A stretch of 36,582 bases of DNA from an uncultured Flavobacteriaceae bacterium (GTDB lineage: Bacteria; Bacteroidota; Bacteroidia; Flavobacteriales; Flavobacteriaceae), in the NCBI GenBank assembly GCA_905478905.1, contig CAJQKN010000163.1, positions 1 to 36,582 of the forward strand, written 5' to 3'. Of this stretch, positions 1 to 10,524 are shown piece after piece. Under the pieces are notes generated by a model that saw only the letters and a list, made by a program, of their open reading frames with translations, did not search any database and was not told the DNA's origin. A program made the translations under genes and the position numbers. Numbering within the stretch: position 1 is the first letter of the stretch; each line of letters opens with the position of its first letter.

Positions 1-1
1 C

Positions 2-946
2 GATACTCGGGCCTCCACTGCGTTAAAAATAAGTCAGCAACAAGCTAAAGCTTTGCGCTATGGCGAAAATCCGCATCAAGAAGGAACCTTCTACGGACCA
101 TTGGGTGATTTATTGGAGCAAGTACACGGGAAAGAAGTTTCTTACAACAACCTATTGGACATTGATGCTGCCGTGAACCTTATGCTTGAATTTTATGATG
201 GAAAACCCACCTTTGCCATCTTGAAACACAACAATGCCTGTGGGTTTGCCTCACGCGAGAATCTAGAAAACGCCTATGAAGATGCCTTGGCTGGAGATCC
301 TGTTTCTGCTTTTGGCGGGGTATTAATTACCAACAGAGAAATTGACCTTGCCACTGCCGAAAAAATCAATGAACTCTTCTGTGAAGTAGTAATTGCACCC
401 TCTTTTGCTAAAGAAGCTTTCGCTATTTTGACCAGCAAAAAAAATCGCATTCTTCTCATCCAAAAATCGACTGAATTGGAAGGAAAAACAATTCGCAGCT
501 GTCTGAACGGCTATTTGGTGCAAGACCGTGATAGCGTTACCGACTCCAAAGAAATCCTGTCAACAGCTACAGAAAAAGCACCCTCTCCATCAGAAATTGA
601 TGATTTATTGTTTGCTTCTAAAATCTGTAAGCATACCAAGTCCAATACGATTGTCTTGGTTAAAAATGGTCAATTGCTTGCTTCTGGAACTGGGCAAACC
701 TCGAGGGTAGATGCCCTAAGTCAAGCCATTGACAAGGCACAAAATTTCGGGTTTGACCTCACCAATGCTGTTATGGCAAGTGATGCGTTTTTCCCCTTCC
801 CTGACTGTGTCGAGATTGCCAAAAATGCTGGTATAATGTCGGTTATTCAACCCGGTGGATCCATAAAAGATCAATTATCGATCGATTATTGTAATGCGCA
901 AAATATGTCTATGGTATTCACTGGAATACGTCATTTTAAGCATTAA
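2..946 (+). CDS. purH: Bifunctional phosphoribosylaminoimidazolecarboxamide formyltransferase/IMP cyclohydrolase, C-terminal part (5' truncated by window edge)
   Basis: The frame is open from base 2, upstream of the track start at 53 (a TTG). AICARFT hallmarks: LRYGENPHQ, KHNNACGFA, DPVSAFGG, SDAFFPFPD, GIMSVIQPGGSIKD, MVFTGIRHFKH. Confidence 0.95.
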   Translation, partial: DTRASTALKISQQQAKALRYGENPHQEGTFYGPLGDLLEQVHGKEVSYNNLLDIDAAVNLMLEFYDGKPTFAILKHNNACGFASRENLENAYEDALAGDPVSAFGGVLITNREIDLATAEKINELFCEVVIAPSFAKEAFAILTSKKNRILLIQKSTELEGKTIRSCLNGYLVQDRDSVTDSKEILSTATEKAPSPSEIDDLLFASKICKHTKSNTIVLVKNGQLLASGTGQTSRVDALSQAIDKAQNFGFDLTNAVMASDAFFPFPDCVEIAKNAGIMSVIQPGGSIKDQLSIDYCNAQNMSMVFTGIRHFKH

Positions 947-989
947 TTTTATTAACTTTGATAATTAGCATTAATTTTAGAGGCACAGC

Positions 990-2018
990 ATGGGATTTTT
1001 TGATTTTTTAACAGAAGAAATTGCAATTGATTTAGGTACTGCAAACACCCTTATTATCCACAAAGATAAAATCGTTGTGGACAGCCCCTCTATTGTTGCC
1101 ATAGATCGAACCACCAATAAGGTAATTGCCATTGGGCATGAAGCCAGTATGATGCAAGGGAAAACCCATGAAAACATCAAAACCATCCGACCCTTAAAAG
1201 ATGGAGTAATTGCTGACTTTAATGCTTCTGAGCAAATGATCAGTATGTTGATCAAAAGTGTACCCACCCTAAAGAAAAGGATGATCACCCCCTCCCTGAG
1301 AATGGTGATTTGTATTCCCTCGGGAATTACAGAGGTAGAAATGCGTGCGGTACGTGAGTCTGCTGAACGTGTAAACGGAAAAGAAGTTTATCTAATCCAT
1401 GAACCTATGGCCGCTGCTATAGGAATAGGGATCGACATCAAACAACCCAAAGGAAACATGATCGTCGATATAGGAGGAGGAACAACTGAAATTGCCGTTA
1501 TCGCCCTTTCTGGAATTGTTTGTGATAAATCAGTCAAGATTGCTGGAGACGTTTTTACCAATGATATAGTGTATTATATGCGGCGTCAGCACAATCTCTA
1601 TGTTGGAGAGCGTACAGCAGAAAAAATTAAAATAAACATAGGTGCTGCTTTAGAGGACCTAGAAACCCCCCCAGATGAAATGTCTGTTCAGGGAAGAGAT
1701 CTTTTAACCGGAAAACCAAAGCAAGCAATGGTTTCCCATCGAGAGGTTGCTCGCGCACTGGACAAATCCATCTTACGCATCGAGGATGCTATTATGGAAG
1801 CCCTGTCGCAAACACCACCAGAATTGGCGGCAGACATTTACAATACGGGAATTTATTTAGCCGGTGGAGGTTCAATGCTTCGCGGTTTAGACAAACGAAT
1901 TTCATTAAAAACTGACCTCCCAGTATATATCGCTGAAGATCCTTTGCAGGCAGTAGTTCGCGGTACCGGAATCGCACTTAAAAACATTGAACGCTACAAA
2001 ACGATCTTATTAAAATAA
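990..2018 (+). CDS. mreB: Rod shape-determining protein MreB
   Basis: Actin-fold motifs IAIDLGTANTLI, MIVDIGGGTTEIAVI, LAGGGSMLRGLDKRI; followed by mreC-mreD-mrdA-rodA. Confidence 0.97.
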   Translation: MGFFDFLTEEIAIDLGTANTLIIHKDKIVVDSPSIVAIDRTTNKVIAIGHEASMMQGKTHENIKTIRPLKDGVIADFNASEQMISMLIKSVPTLKKRMITPSLRMVICIPSGITEVEMRAVRESAERVNGKEVYLIHEPMAAAIGIGIDIKQPKGNMIVDIGGGTTEIAVIALSGIVCDKSVKIAGDVFTNDIVYYMRRQHNLYVGERTAEKIKINIGAALEDLETPPDEMSVQGRDLLTGKPKQAMVSHREVARALDKSILRIEDAIMEALSQTPPELAADIYNTGIYLAGGGSMLRGLDKRISLKTDLPVYIAEDPLQAVVRGTGIALKNIERYKTILLK

Positions 2019-2025
2019 GTAAGCA

Positions 2026-2847
2026 ATGCAATGGGTCTTAAATGCTATTCTCCGCTACAAGAACTTTTTGCTCTTCCTTTTATTATTGAATTTTGGACTG
2101 TACCTTTCTGGCTCACAAAGCAGCTATCACAATAGTCAATTAGCCAAAATCAGTTTGGCTATTTCTGGCGCAATCCACCAACCTTTTGTTCAATTAAACT
2201 CTTATTTTAATTTGGCCGATGAGAATAAGCGTTTGGTTGAAGAAAACAATGCGCTAAAAAACTTGGTGTTGGAACGATTCAATCAGGCTGAGCTTATGCC
2301 GATGGAAAGTCAAGAACTTCCAAGACAACAGTATTGGTCTCTACCCGCAAAAATAATCCGAAATAGCTTTACCCAATCACGTAACATCTTGTTGATTAAC
2401 AAAGGAAGTAATGATAGTGTTGTGAGAGAAATGGGAGTCATTGGTCCCAAGGGGATAATTGGCATTGTTAATCAAACCAGTGGGAATTATGCCTCTGTAT
2501 TATCTATTTTATATCGTGATTTGAAAATCAATGCAAAATTCAAAAAGTCAAATGTTTTTGGATCCCTATATTGGTTAGGCGAAAACCCCAATGAAATGCA
2601 ACTGGAGGATATCGCAAGCATTAATCCTGTACAAATTGGGGACACCTTGGTTACGGGAGGAATGTCTACTTATTTCCCAGAAGGCATACCTATTGGAACG
2701 GTAAAAAGTTTTGAATTGCCCGAAAACGGAGGTTACTATGACATTCGCATAGGCCTTTTTAACAATATGACAGACCTAGAATATGTATATGTCATTGGCA
2801 ATAAAAACAGGGAAGAAATAATAGAATTGATAGAAAGAAAACCATGA
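2026..2847 (+). CDS. mreC: Rod shape-determining protein MreC
   Basis: N-terminal TM, coiled coil (ENKRLVEENNALKNLV) and MreC beta-domain pattern (GPKGIIGIV..., GDTLVTGGMSTYFPEGIPIGTV); position after mreB. Confidence 0.93.
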   Translation: MQWVLNAILRYKNFLLFLLLLNFGLYLSGSQSSYHNSQLAKISLAISGAIHQPFVQLNSYFNLADENKRLVEENNALKNLVLERFNQAELMPMESQELPRQQYWSLPAKIIRNSFTQSRNILLINKGSNDSVVREMGVIGPKGIIGIVNQTSGNYASVLSILYRDLKINAKFKKSNVFGSLYWLGENPNEMQLEDIASINPVQIGDTLVTGGMSTYFPEGIPIGTVKSFELPENGGYYDIRIGLFNNMTDLEYVYVIGNKNREEIIELIERKP

Positions 2848-3347
2848 TCCCATATTATACTCGCTTTTTTTTCTTGGCCTCCATTTTGCTGATTTTACAA
2901 ATCTTGGTCTTTGATAATATTCATCTTTTCAATTTCAGTAATCCAGCCATTTACCTCTTGATTTTTATTGCCTACCGCTTAGATTTAGATCAATTTGGTT
3001 TTATTGCCATTGGCTTTTTTATTGGTTTGTTTTTGGACTTAGTTACCCAATCGCCCGGTGCACATAGTGTTGCAGGTGTTTCGATTGCTTTTTTACGGCC
3101 GTTTATTTCACGTTTTGCTTTGGGAGCAAATTTCGATCAACCCAATGCCTTGTCTAGTGGATCTCTTTGGTCTAACAAAATGGCTTATGTCTTCTTAATG
3201 ATATTAATCCATCAATTTATTTTTTCATTGATGCTCTATTTCAATATGGCACACTTATGGATGGTCATTAAACAAAGCCTAGTAAATACATTTTTTAGCT
3301 TTATATTGATTGTCGCCTCTTTAACCCTATTTCAACCAAAAAAATGA
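2844..3347 (+). CDS. mreD: Rod shape-determining protein MreD
   Basis: Small polytopic protein between mreC and mrdA, overlapping mreC by 4 bp; FIGLFLDLVTQSPGAHSVAG pattern. Confidence 0.88.
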   Translation: MIPYYTRFFFLASILLILQILVFDNIHLFNFSNPAIYLLIFIAYRLDLDQFGFIAIGFFIGLFLDLVTQSPGAHSVAGVSIAFLRPFISRFALGANFDQPNALSSGSLWSNKMAYVFLMILIHQFIFSLMLYFNMAHLWMVIKQSLVNTFFSFILIVASLTLFQPKK

Positions 3348-5206
3348 TTCGGATTTTCCTTCTTCGTGGATTAACTGTCGTTATTGCAATTGTCTTTTTG
3401 TTTAAATTATTGGAGCTTCAAGTAGTCAATACTAGCTACAGAACTCTCTCTGAAAATAATGCAATTCTTGAAATTGCTGATTACCCTGAACGAGGGTTTA
3501 TTTATGACCGTAATGGAGAATTATTGGTTGCCAATCAACCCGCCTATGATGTTATGATTATCCCAAAAAACGCATCGCCTTTTGACACCCTTAGCTTTTG
3601 TGAATTAACGGGGATAACAAAACAACGGCTGATTTTCAATCTAAAAAAAGCGCGGCGTTATTCAAAACAACTTCCCTCGATTGTTGTCAATCAAATTTCG
3701 AAGGAAACCTATGCGAAGCTTCAAGAACAAATGTGGAAATTTGAGGGCTTTTTCATTCAAAAGAAGTCTTTACGCCAGTATCAAATTGATCATTCCGCCA
3801 ATGTATTGGGTTATGTAAGTGAGGTCAATACCACAGATTTAAAAAAAGATGACTATTATCGATTAGGGGAAATTATTGGGCGTCAAGGGGTGGAAAAATC
3901 ATATGAAGAATACCTTCGAGGGGTTAAAGGAAAACGGTATTTACAGAAAGATCGCTTCAATCGAATCATTGGTCCTTATAAAGAGGGGGAATTCGACATC
4001 GCTTCTGTTCCTGCAAAAGATATTCACCTCACCCTCGACGCTTCGTTACAGTCATATGGTGAAGAATTAATGCAAAATAAACGGGGCGGGATTGTTGCCA
4101 TCGAACCCGCTACGGGTGAAGTCCTTGCTTTGGTCAATGCACCATCATATGATCCAAGCATATTGGTTGGACGGCAACGTTCAAGCAATTATCGCAAACT
4201 TGCCAATGACACCTTGGCTAAGCCATTATTCGATCGCGGTTTATTGGCTCAATATCCTCCCGGCTCTCCCTTTAAAACCCTCAATGCATTGATTGCCCTA
4301 CAAGAAGAGACCATCACTCCAAAAACCGTTTACCGCTGCAATAAAGGGCATTACTATGCGCGTGGTGCCTTCATGGAATGTCATTGCGACATTGGAACTC
4401 GCAATGACTTATCAAGGGCTATATATCAATCTTGTAACTCTTACTTTTCCTATACATACAGAGGAATTATTGACAAATATGAAACTCCAGCTGAGGGGGT
4501 AGATCGATGGAAAGAACATTTGAATAGTTTCGGACTTGGAAATTATTTGGGCTATGACTTGTCGATAGGTCGACCAGGACATATTCCCGGAGCATCCTAT
4601 TACAACAAAGCCTATACTGAGGGACAATGGAAAGCACCAACCATTATTTCCAATGCGATTGGCCAAGGAGAAATTCTTACCACACCAATTCAGTTGGCCA
4701 ATTTTACTGCGGCTATTGCCAATAGAGGCTTTTATTACACCCCCCACTTCGTGAAAAAAGTAGAAGGGGATTCTATTCAGAAAAGGTATACTAAAAAAAG
4801 CACTAGTATTGATGCAGAACATTTCGAAGTGGTGATCGATGGAATGCACAAAGTTGTGGAAAGAGGAACTGCCCGTATTGCTCGAATTCGTGGTATCGAG
4901 GTATGCGGAAAAACGGGGACAGCAGAAAATTTTACGCGCATTGAAGGAGAAACTACTCAATTAACCGACCATTCTATTTTTATTGCATTTGCACCAAAAG
5001 ACGACCCCAAAATTGCCATAGCTGTTTTTATTGAAAATGGGTATTGGGGATCACGATGGGCTGCACCCATTGCCAGTCTTATGATTGAAGATTATTTGAC
5101 TGGAAAAGTAAAAAGAAAATGGTTGGAAAAACAAATGATGGAAGGAAGCCTAGAAGATGAATACGCTAAACCAGTCTCAGGACAAGCATTTACGATAAAT
5201 GAATAG
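3344..5206 (+). CDS. mrdA: Penicillin-binding protein 2 (transpeptidase, elongasome)
   Basis: PBP dimerisation region (RGFIYDRNGELLVANQPAYDV), degenerate SxxK region (PPGSPFKTLNAL), SCNSYF (SxN), CGKTGTAEN (KTG). Confidence 0.94.
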   Translation: MIRIFLLRGLTVVIAIVFLFKLLELQVVNTSYRTLSENNAILEIADYPERGFIYDRNGELLVANQPAYDVMIIPKNASPFDTLSFCELTGITKQRLIFNLKKARRYSKQLPSIVVNQISKETYAKLQEQMWKFEGFFIQKKSLRQYQIDHSANVLGYVSEVNTTDLKKDDYYRLGEIIGRQGVEKSYEEYLRGVKGKRYLQKDRFNRIIGPYKEGEFDIASVPAKDIHLTLDASLQSYGEELMQNKRGGIVAIEPATGEVLALVNAPSYDPSILVGRQRSSNYRKLANDTLAKPLFDRGLLAQYPPGSPFKTLNALIALQEETITPKTVYRCNKGHYYARGAFMECHCDIGTRNDLSRAIYQSCNSYFSYTYRGIIDKYETPAEGVDRWKEHLNSFGLGNYLGYDLSIGRPGHIPGASYYNKAYTEGQWKAPTIISNAIGQGEILTTPIQLANFTAAIANRGFYYTPHFVKKVEGDSIQKRYTKKSTSIDAEHFEVVIDGMHKVVERGTARIARIRGIEVCGKTGTAENFTRIEGETTQLTDHSIFIAFAPKDDPKIAIAVFIENGYWGSRWAAPIASLMIEDYLTGKVKRKWLEKQMMEGSLEDEYAKPVSGQAFTINE

Positions 5207-6458
5207 ATCTCTACGACTTGATTGGATAACGCTTATCATCTACTTGGCATTGGTTTGCTTTGGTATCACAAACATCTACTCTTCTACCTTTGATGAAAAT
5301 CAACCCGAGCTCTTCAACCTTAGTCGTTCCATTGGGAAACAACTTATATTTTTTGGAGTGAGTATTGGAGTAGCCATTTTCATTCTAGTTGCTCCATCAA
5401 AAGTTTTTGAACGCTTTTCAAGCATCATCTATTTGGCCACAATTCTACTTCTCATTGGACTTTACCCCTTTGGGAATACAATTTCCGGATCGCGCTCTTG
5501 GTATGTGTTTGGTGGGGTAAATTTACAACCCGCAGAGTTTGCCAAGGTAGCTGTGGCCTTAGCCATTGCAAAATTGCTGAGTGAAATTCATATAGATCTT
5601 CGCAAATTAAACTCACTAGTACAAGTTGCTTTTGTGATCGTTTTTCCCATGGGACTTATTTTTCTTCAACCTGATGCTGGCTCTGCAATTGTTTTTGCTT
5701 CATTTTTATTTGTTCTCTTCAGAGAAGGACTAAAACCCGTTTATCTACTCCTCATTGTTGCAATGATTTGTTTATTCCTTCTAACTCTGGTCGCACCGCT
5801 TCCTTTCGTTTATGTGAGCATTTTTACCCTAGTGATTTCACTTTACTTTTTCTCAAAGAAGGTAAATAAGAAAGTTGTGCTTTCCCCTTATTTGATCGCT
5901 ATTTTTTTAACCAGCGCTTATGTCTATTCAGTCGATTATATTTTTAATGACATCTTTGAACAGCGGCACCGAGACCGCATTAATATAGTTCTAGGGAAAG
6001 AGGTAGACACCCAAGGAATTGGCTACAACCTCAATCAGTCTAAAATTGCCATAGGTTCGGGCGGTTGGGAAGGCAAAGGTTTTTTACAAGGTACACAAAC
6101 CAAAGGGGGCTTTGTTCCTGAGCAACATACCGATTATATTTTCAGTACCATTGGAGAAGAATGGGGGTTTAAAGGAACGGCCCTAGTTGTACTTCTATTT
6201 ACTTTTTTAATCTTACGGATTCTAAGTAGAGCTGAGGTGCAAAAAAATAATTTTTCTCGTGTCTATGCCTATAGTGTAGCCAGTATATTATTCGTTCATT
6301 TTTTTATCAATATCGGCATGTCAATTGGGCTAGTTCCTACCATAGGAATACCCCTGCCATTCATTAGTTATGGCGGATCGAGTTTACTGGCGTTCACCAT
6401 TTTAATTGCCATTTATTTAAACTTGGATGCAAATCGTTTAAATGAAGCTAGTTTTTAA
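5199..6458 (+). CDS. rodA: Rod shape-determining protein RodA (SEDS glycosyltransferase)
   Basis: SEDS motifs LQPAEFAKVAVAL, FLQPDAGSAIVF, PEQHTDYIFSTIGEEWGF, GIPLPFISYGGSSLL. Confidence 0.95.
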   Translation: MNRSLRLDWITLIIYLALVCFGITNIYSSTFDENQPELFNLSRSIGKQLIFFGVSIGVAIFILVAPSKVFERFSSIIYLATILLLIGLYPFGNTISGSRSWYVFGGVNLQPAEFAKVAVALAIAKLLSEIHIDLRKLNSLVQVAFVIVFPMGLIFLQPDAGSAIVFASFLFVLFREGLKPVYLLLIVAMICLFLLTLVAPLPFVYVSIFTLVISLYFFSKKVNKKVVLSPYLIAIFLTSAYVYSVDYIFNDIFEQRHRDRINIVLGKEVDTQGIGYNLNQSKIAIGSGGWEGKGFLQGTQTKGGFVPEQHTDYIFSTIGEEWGFKGTALVVLLFTFLILRILSRAEVQKNNFSRVYAYSVASILFVHFFINIGMSIGLVPTIGIPLPFISYGGSSLLAFTILIAIYLNLDANRLNEASF

Positions 6459-7491
6459 TGTCTAACGCATCACGGAAACTATTCCCAAGAGACATAAAGG
6501 CCAATACTAGGCTCATTATTGCTGCACCAGGGATTAAGGCCAAATAGGCTTTTCCCATGAGGATATAACGAAAATGATCTTTGATCATTCCTCCCCAACT
6601 TGGCATAGGGGGTTGCGCACCAATACCCAAGAAACTCAATCCACTTTCAATTAGAATTGCACTGGCAAAGTTGGCCGTTGAAATAACAATTAATGAAGGG
6701 ATTAACAAAGGAAAAATGTGGTGTAGAAAAATGCGTAAATCAGAATAACCCAGTACACGCGTTGCTTGAACAAAAGATTGCTCTTTGATCGATATTACTT
6801 GTCCGCGAACCAAACGAGCTACCTCAACCCACATCGTCAAACCAACAGCGATAAATACCTGCCAAAATCCTTTTCCCAAGGCAAGGGTAATTGCAATAAT
6901 CATTAATAGACTTGGAATGGACCAAATCACATTGATAAACCACAGAATGACTTTATCTATTCTTCCACCTATGAACCCAGCTAGTCCACCCATAAAAATT
7001 CCCACCAACAAAGATATCAACACGGCAATAAACCCAATGGATAAGGAGACACGAGAACCCAAAAGCATACGACTGAAAAGGTCACGTCCAAACTTGTCTG
7101 TTCCCCACCAAAAAGTTCTCTTTACCAAAAAGGTTTCTTCTATTTCTTTCTGAGACATCGCCTCAGGAAAACGCTTCCTATCGATCGACTGATTATAGTC
7201 AGGACCAGCTGTTTCGGCTTGATAGATGAGTAGATCTTTATCCCAATGAAAAGAAGTGATCGGAATTTCTTCTAGAATAGAACCGTCTTTGGCAGGAATA
7301 AGAAGTAATTTTGATTGGTGACCAGGTGGCTTAGAATGAAGCGACAAATGCATTTGATTTGCATTGGCTGTTTTGTCTGGCGCAAGAAAGCCTGCAAAAA
7401 TAGCCACAAATGATATCAGTGCTATATAGATTAGACTAATTGCACCCGCTGGGTCTCGAAGTACTTTTGCAAGGGCAAATGATGACTTCAA
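6448..7491 (-). CDS. ABC transporter permease, OppC/DppC-like (oligopeptide/nickel type)
   Basis: BPD_transp signature EQSFVQATRVLGYSDLRIFLHHIFPLLIPSLIV, WGTDKFGRDLFSRMLLGSRVSL, ESGLSFLGIGAQPPMPSWGGMI. About 90 aa lie between TM1 and the permease core. Confidence 0.88.
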   Translation of the reverse strand: MKSSFALAKVLRDPAGAISLIYIALISFVAIFAGFLAPDKTANANQMHLSLHSKPPGHQSKLLLIPAKDGSILEEIPITSFHWDKDLLIYQAETAGPDYNQSIDRKRFPEAMSQKEIEETFLVKRTFWWGTDKFGRDLFSRMLLGSRVSLSIGFIAVLISLLVGIFMGGLAGFIGGRIDKVILWFINVIWSIPSLLMIIAITLALGKGFWQVFIAVGLTMWVEVARLVRGQVISIKEQSFVQATRVLGYSDLRIFLHHIFPLLIPSLIVISTANFASAILIESGLSFLGIGAQPPMPSWGGMIKDHFRYILMGKAYLALIPGAAIMSLVLAFMSLGNSFRDALDIKN

Positions 7492-7494
7492 TAG

Positions 7495-9627
7495 TTATTG
7501 TTTTAACTGGGCAATTGGTGTTGTCGTTCGCTTAATTTCTGTTAAGTCACTCAATACATTGATTGCTTCATCAACGTAAATATCTTTACTTAAACTTTCT
7601 TCCCAACGAACTCTTTTCTCTTTTAAAATATCATCTTTCTGAATCAATTGCAAATCTCTAGGCAAGGTTTTAAAGGATATTACGCTTTGAAAATCATTTA
7701 GTTTTTTGAACTTTTCTGTTTTCTTTTTTTCATCCTCTTCTTGATCTATATAGGATTGATAATTTAATGAAAAGGCAAAATCATCTTGGCGAGACTTTAC
7801 CCATTTGGCCTGTTCATCAATTAAACGAACATATGGATTGTCGGCTAGACGTTGTTTACTGCGCTCAATAGCATAGACATATGCATCACTGGTGGTGGTC
7901 CAAGGAGAATAATCTGCGGGTGTAATTCTGTCCCATTCCAAGGGGTTTTCTTGATCCTTCTCGCCTGTATCGATATAGGAATAGCGATTTGGGAAAATGA
8001 TATCGCTCTTCACGCCTTCGAGTTGTGTAGATCCCCCGTTAATTCGATAAAATTTGTCGGTAGTTACTTTCATGGCGCCCAGGTCTCCATAGGTGTTTCC
8101 AGAAATGATTTGATTTAAGTCAATTACATTTTGAACAGTTCCCTTTCCATAGGTTTGCTTGCTACCCAAAACAATTGCGCGTTTGTAGTCTTGTAATGCA
8201 GCCGCCAAAATTTCAGAAGCTGAAGCCGAAAATTCATTCACCAATACCACCAATGGACCATCCCACTCTATTGAACTATCCTCGTCTTTTAAAATCTGTT
8301 TTTGCCCACCTGTTGATTTGACTTGAACAATGGGGCCTTTTTCTATAAAATAACCCGCCATGTCAACTACCGTTTGAAGCGAGCCTCCACCATTGTTTCG
8401 CAAATCAAAGACGATTCCACTAACTCCTTGTTTTTTAAGGGCTTGAATCTCTTTTTTGACATCGGTTGCTGCATTGCGGTTTCCGTAGTCCTGGAAGTCA
8501 ACATAAAAACGAGGTAGATTAATTAAACCAAATTGTTTCCCATTTTTTTCAATGATGGTTGACTTTGCAAAAGCTTCTTCCAATTCAATAACATCACGGG
8601 TTATTGGAATCACAACAATTGAAGCATCTACTTTTTTTATGGTTAAAAATACCTGAGTCCCTTTTGGACCTTTAATGAGTTTGATAACATCATCCAAACG
8701 CATTCCCATAACATCTACAGGATTTTCGTTGACTTGCGCTACTTTTAAAATTTTGTCTCCAGGTTCAATTTGTTTCCCTCGCCACACAGGACCACCTGAG
8801 ATGATTTCAACGATTTCAATCTCTTGATTTCTCTTTGTTAGGCGAGCACCAATTCCTTCAAACTTCCCGGAAATATTTTGATCAAAACGCTCTTTTGCAC
8901 TAGGTGCCAAATAATTTGTATGAGGATCAAATTGCAAGGCAATGGCATTGATATATATGGAAAAAAAGTCGTTTCGATTAAGATCGTCGCGAACCTCAAA
9001 ATAGATTTTCATGTCCTCTTTAAGGGCTTCTCGGGTTTCTTGTTCTAGTTCAACATCTGTTTTGGGGACATAGGTAGAATCTTCTTCTTGTTTTCTTTCC
9101 TCAGCTTCTTTGAGGCTTGCATAAGTTCCTAATGCGTTAAATTTAAAATACTTACGCCAAACGTTTTTTAGCTCTGAAAGGGAGGAGGCATAGGGTGTTT
9201 TTTCGTAGTCTATGTTTATTTTTTCTTTGACGGAAAAATCAAAAGGCTCCTCTAACAATGCAGGATAGAAGGCTTTTACTTGCTCCAAACGCTGCAAAAA
9301 CTTTTCATGGGTGAGGTTGAAGAAATCTACTTTAGAGGCTTTGATTTGATCGTCCAATTTCTTTTTGAAAGCATCGAAATTATTGATATCAGCTTTGATG
9401 AAAAATTGATGTCTACCATCTATACCGTTTAGGTAATTCATGTAAACTTTTTCAGAAAAAGCATCATTGATTTCAGTGGGTGAAAAATGTCCACGACTAA
9501 GAACATAAGAAACAATCTCAATAAGTAATTTATCTTTTGAAGGGTTGTTTGTTTGATTACTAAAAGCAACCAAAACAAATGTCCCAATAACCAGTACCGT
9601 TAAAGCGGCAATTTTTTTCATCATCAT
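7495..9627 (-). CDS. prc: Carboxy-terminal processing peptidase (Tsp/Prc, S41)
   Basis: PDZ region (KFEGIGARL...ISGGPVWRGKQIEPGDKILKV), catalytic region NEFSASASEILAAALQDY and SKQTYGKGTVQ; N-terminal signal/TM. Confidence 0.92.
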   Translation of the reverse strand: MMMKKIAALTVLVIGTFVLVAFSNQTNNPSKDKLLIEIVSYVLSRGHFSPTEINDAFSEKVYMNYLNGIDGRHQFFIKADINNFDAFKKKLDDQIKASKVDFFNLTHEKFLQRLEQVKAFYPALLEEPFDFSVKEKINIDYEKTPYASSLSELKNVWRKYFKFNALGTYASLKEAEERKQEEDSTYVPKTDVELEQETREALKEDMKIYFEVRDDLNRNDFFSIYINAIALQFDPHTNYLAPSAKERFDQNISGKFEGIGARLTKRNQEIEIVEIISGGPVWRGKQIEPGDKILKVAQVNENPVDVMGMRLDDVIKLIKGPKGTQVFLTIKKVDASIVVIPITRDVIELEEAFAKSTIIEKNGKQFGLINLPRFYVDFQDYGNRNAATDVKKEIQALKKQGVSGIVFDLRNNGGGSLQTVVDMAGYFIEKGPIVQVKSTGGQKQILKDEDSSIEWDGPLVVLVNEFSASASEILAAALQDYKRAIVLGSKQTYGKGTVQNVIDLNQIISGNTYGDLGAMKVTTDKFYRINGGSTQLEGVKSDIIFPNRYSYIDTGEKDQENPLEWDRITPADYSPWTTTSDAYVYAIERSKQRLADNPYVRLIDEQAKWVKSRQDDFAFSLNYQSYIDQEEDEKKKTEKFKKLNDFQSVISFKTLPRDLQLIQKDDILKEKRVRWEESLSKDIYVDEAINVLSDLTEIKRTTTPIAQLKQ

Positions 9628-9747
9628 TGGATTTGTCGTCTAATATATTGAATTGCCTACGGCTTAACAAACATGTCCTCTTTTTTTGACGTGAATTTAA
9701 CAACCTAAGACAAAGACTATTTCCTTACCTTAGCCAAAAATGATGCC

Positions 9748-10524
9748 ATGACCGATAGACCACTCATTTTAGTAACCAATGACGATGGAATAACCGCACC
9801 TGGGATTCGTGCTTTAATTGATGTAATGAAAACAATTGGAGATGTTGTTGTGGTTGCTCCAGACAGTCCTCAATCAGGGATGGGACATGCCATTACCCTA
9901 GATTCAACCCTTTATTGTACTGAAATAATCGTTGATAATGGTCCGCAAAAAGAGTATCAATGCTCTGGAACCCCGGCTGATTGTGTAAAATTGGCTGTCA
10001 ATGAATTGATGGATAGAAAACCCGATCTTTGTGTCTCTGGAATTAATCACGGTTCTAATTCTTCCATTAATGTCATCTATTCTGGTACCATGAGCGCTGC
10101 AATTGAAGCAGGGATAGAAGGCGTTCCCGCTATTGGTTTTTCCTTATTGGATTTTCGCTGGAAGGCTGACTTTGAACCGCTAAAACCTTATGTAGAAAAA
10201 ATCACCCGAAATGCACTTAAAAACGGTATCCCTTCGGACGTTGTATTGAATGTGAATTTCCCCCTTCTTCCTGAAAAAGAAATTAAAGGGATTAAAATTT
10301 GTCGACAGGCCAAAGCCTATTGGGTGGAAAAGTTTGACAAACGAAAAAGCCCCATGGGCAAAGACTACTATTGGCTAACGGGAGAATTTATCAATGAAGA
10401 CAAAGGAGATGATACTGATGAAGCTGCTTTAGCCCATGGATATATATCGGTTGTGCCAACCCAATTTGATCTCACTGCCCATCACGCCATACAAAAACTT
10501 AATAGTTGGGATTTTGATGAATAA
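9748..10524 (+). CDS. surE: 5'/3'-nucleotidase SurE
   Basis: ILVTNDDGITAPGIRAL, APDSPQSGMGHAIT, YQCSGTPADCVKLA, SGINHGSNSSINVIYSGTMSAAIEA. Confidence 0.96.
   Translation: MTDRPLILVTNDDGITAPGIRALIDVMKTIGDVVVVAPDSPQSGMGHAITLDSTLYCTEIIVDNGPQKEYQCSGTPADCVKLAVNELMDRKPDLCVSGINHGSNSSINVIYSGTMSAAIEAGIEGVPAIGFSLLDFRWKADFEPLKPYVEKITRNALKNGIPSDVVLNVNFPLLPEKEIKGIKICRQAKAYWVEKFDKRKSPMGKDYYWLTGEFINEDKGDDTDEAALAHGYISVVPTQFDLTAHHAIQKLNSWDFDE

Noticed and set aside
274-523. Antisense ORFs inside purH (274-459, 323-523), and similar track ORFs inside other genes (e.g. 977-1288, 4412-4960, 6785-7153, 18908-19222, 19611-19985)
   Set aside because: They lie opposite or out of frame with well-supported conserved genes and have no recognisable domains or start contexts; treated as spurious.
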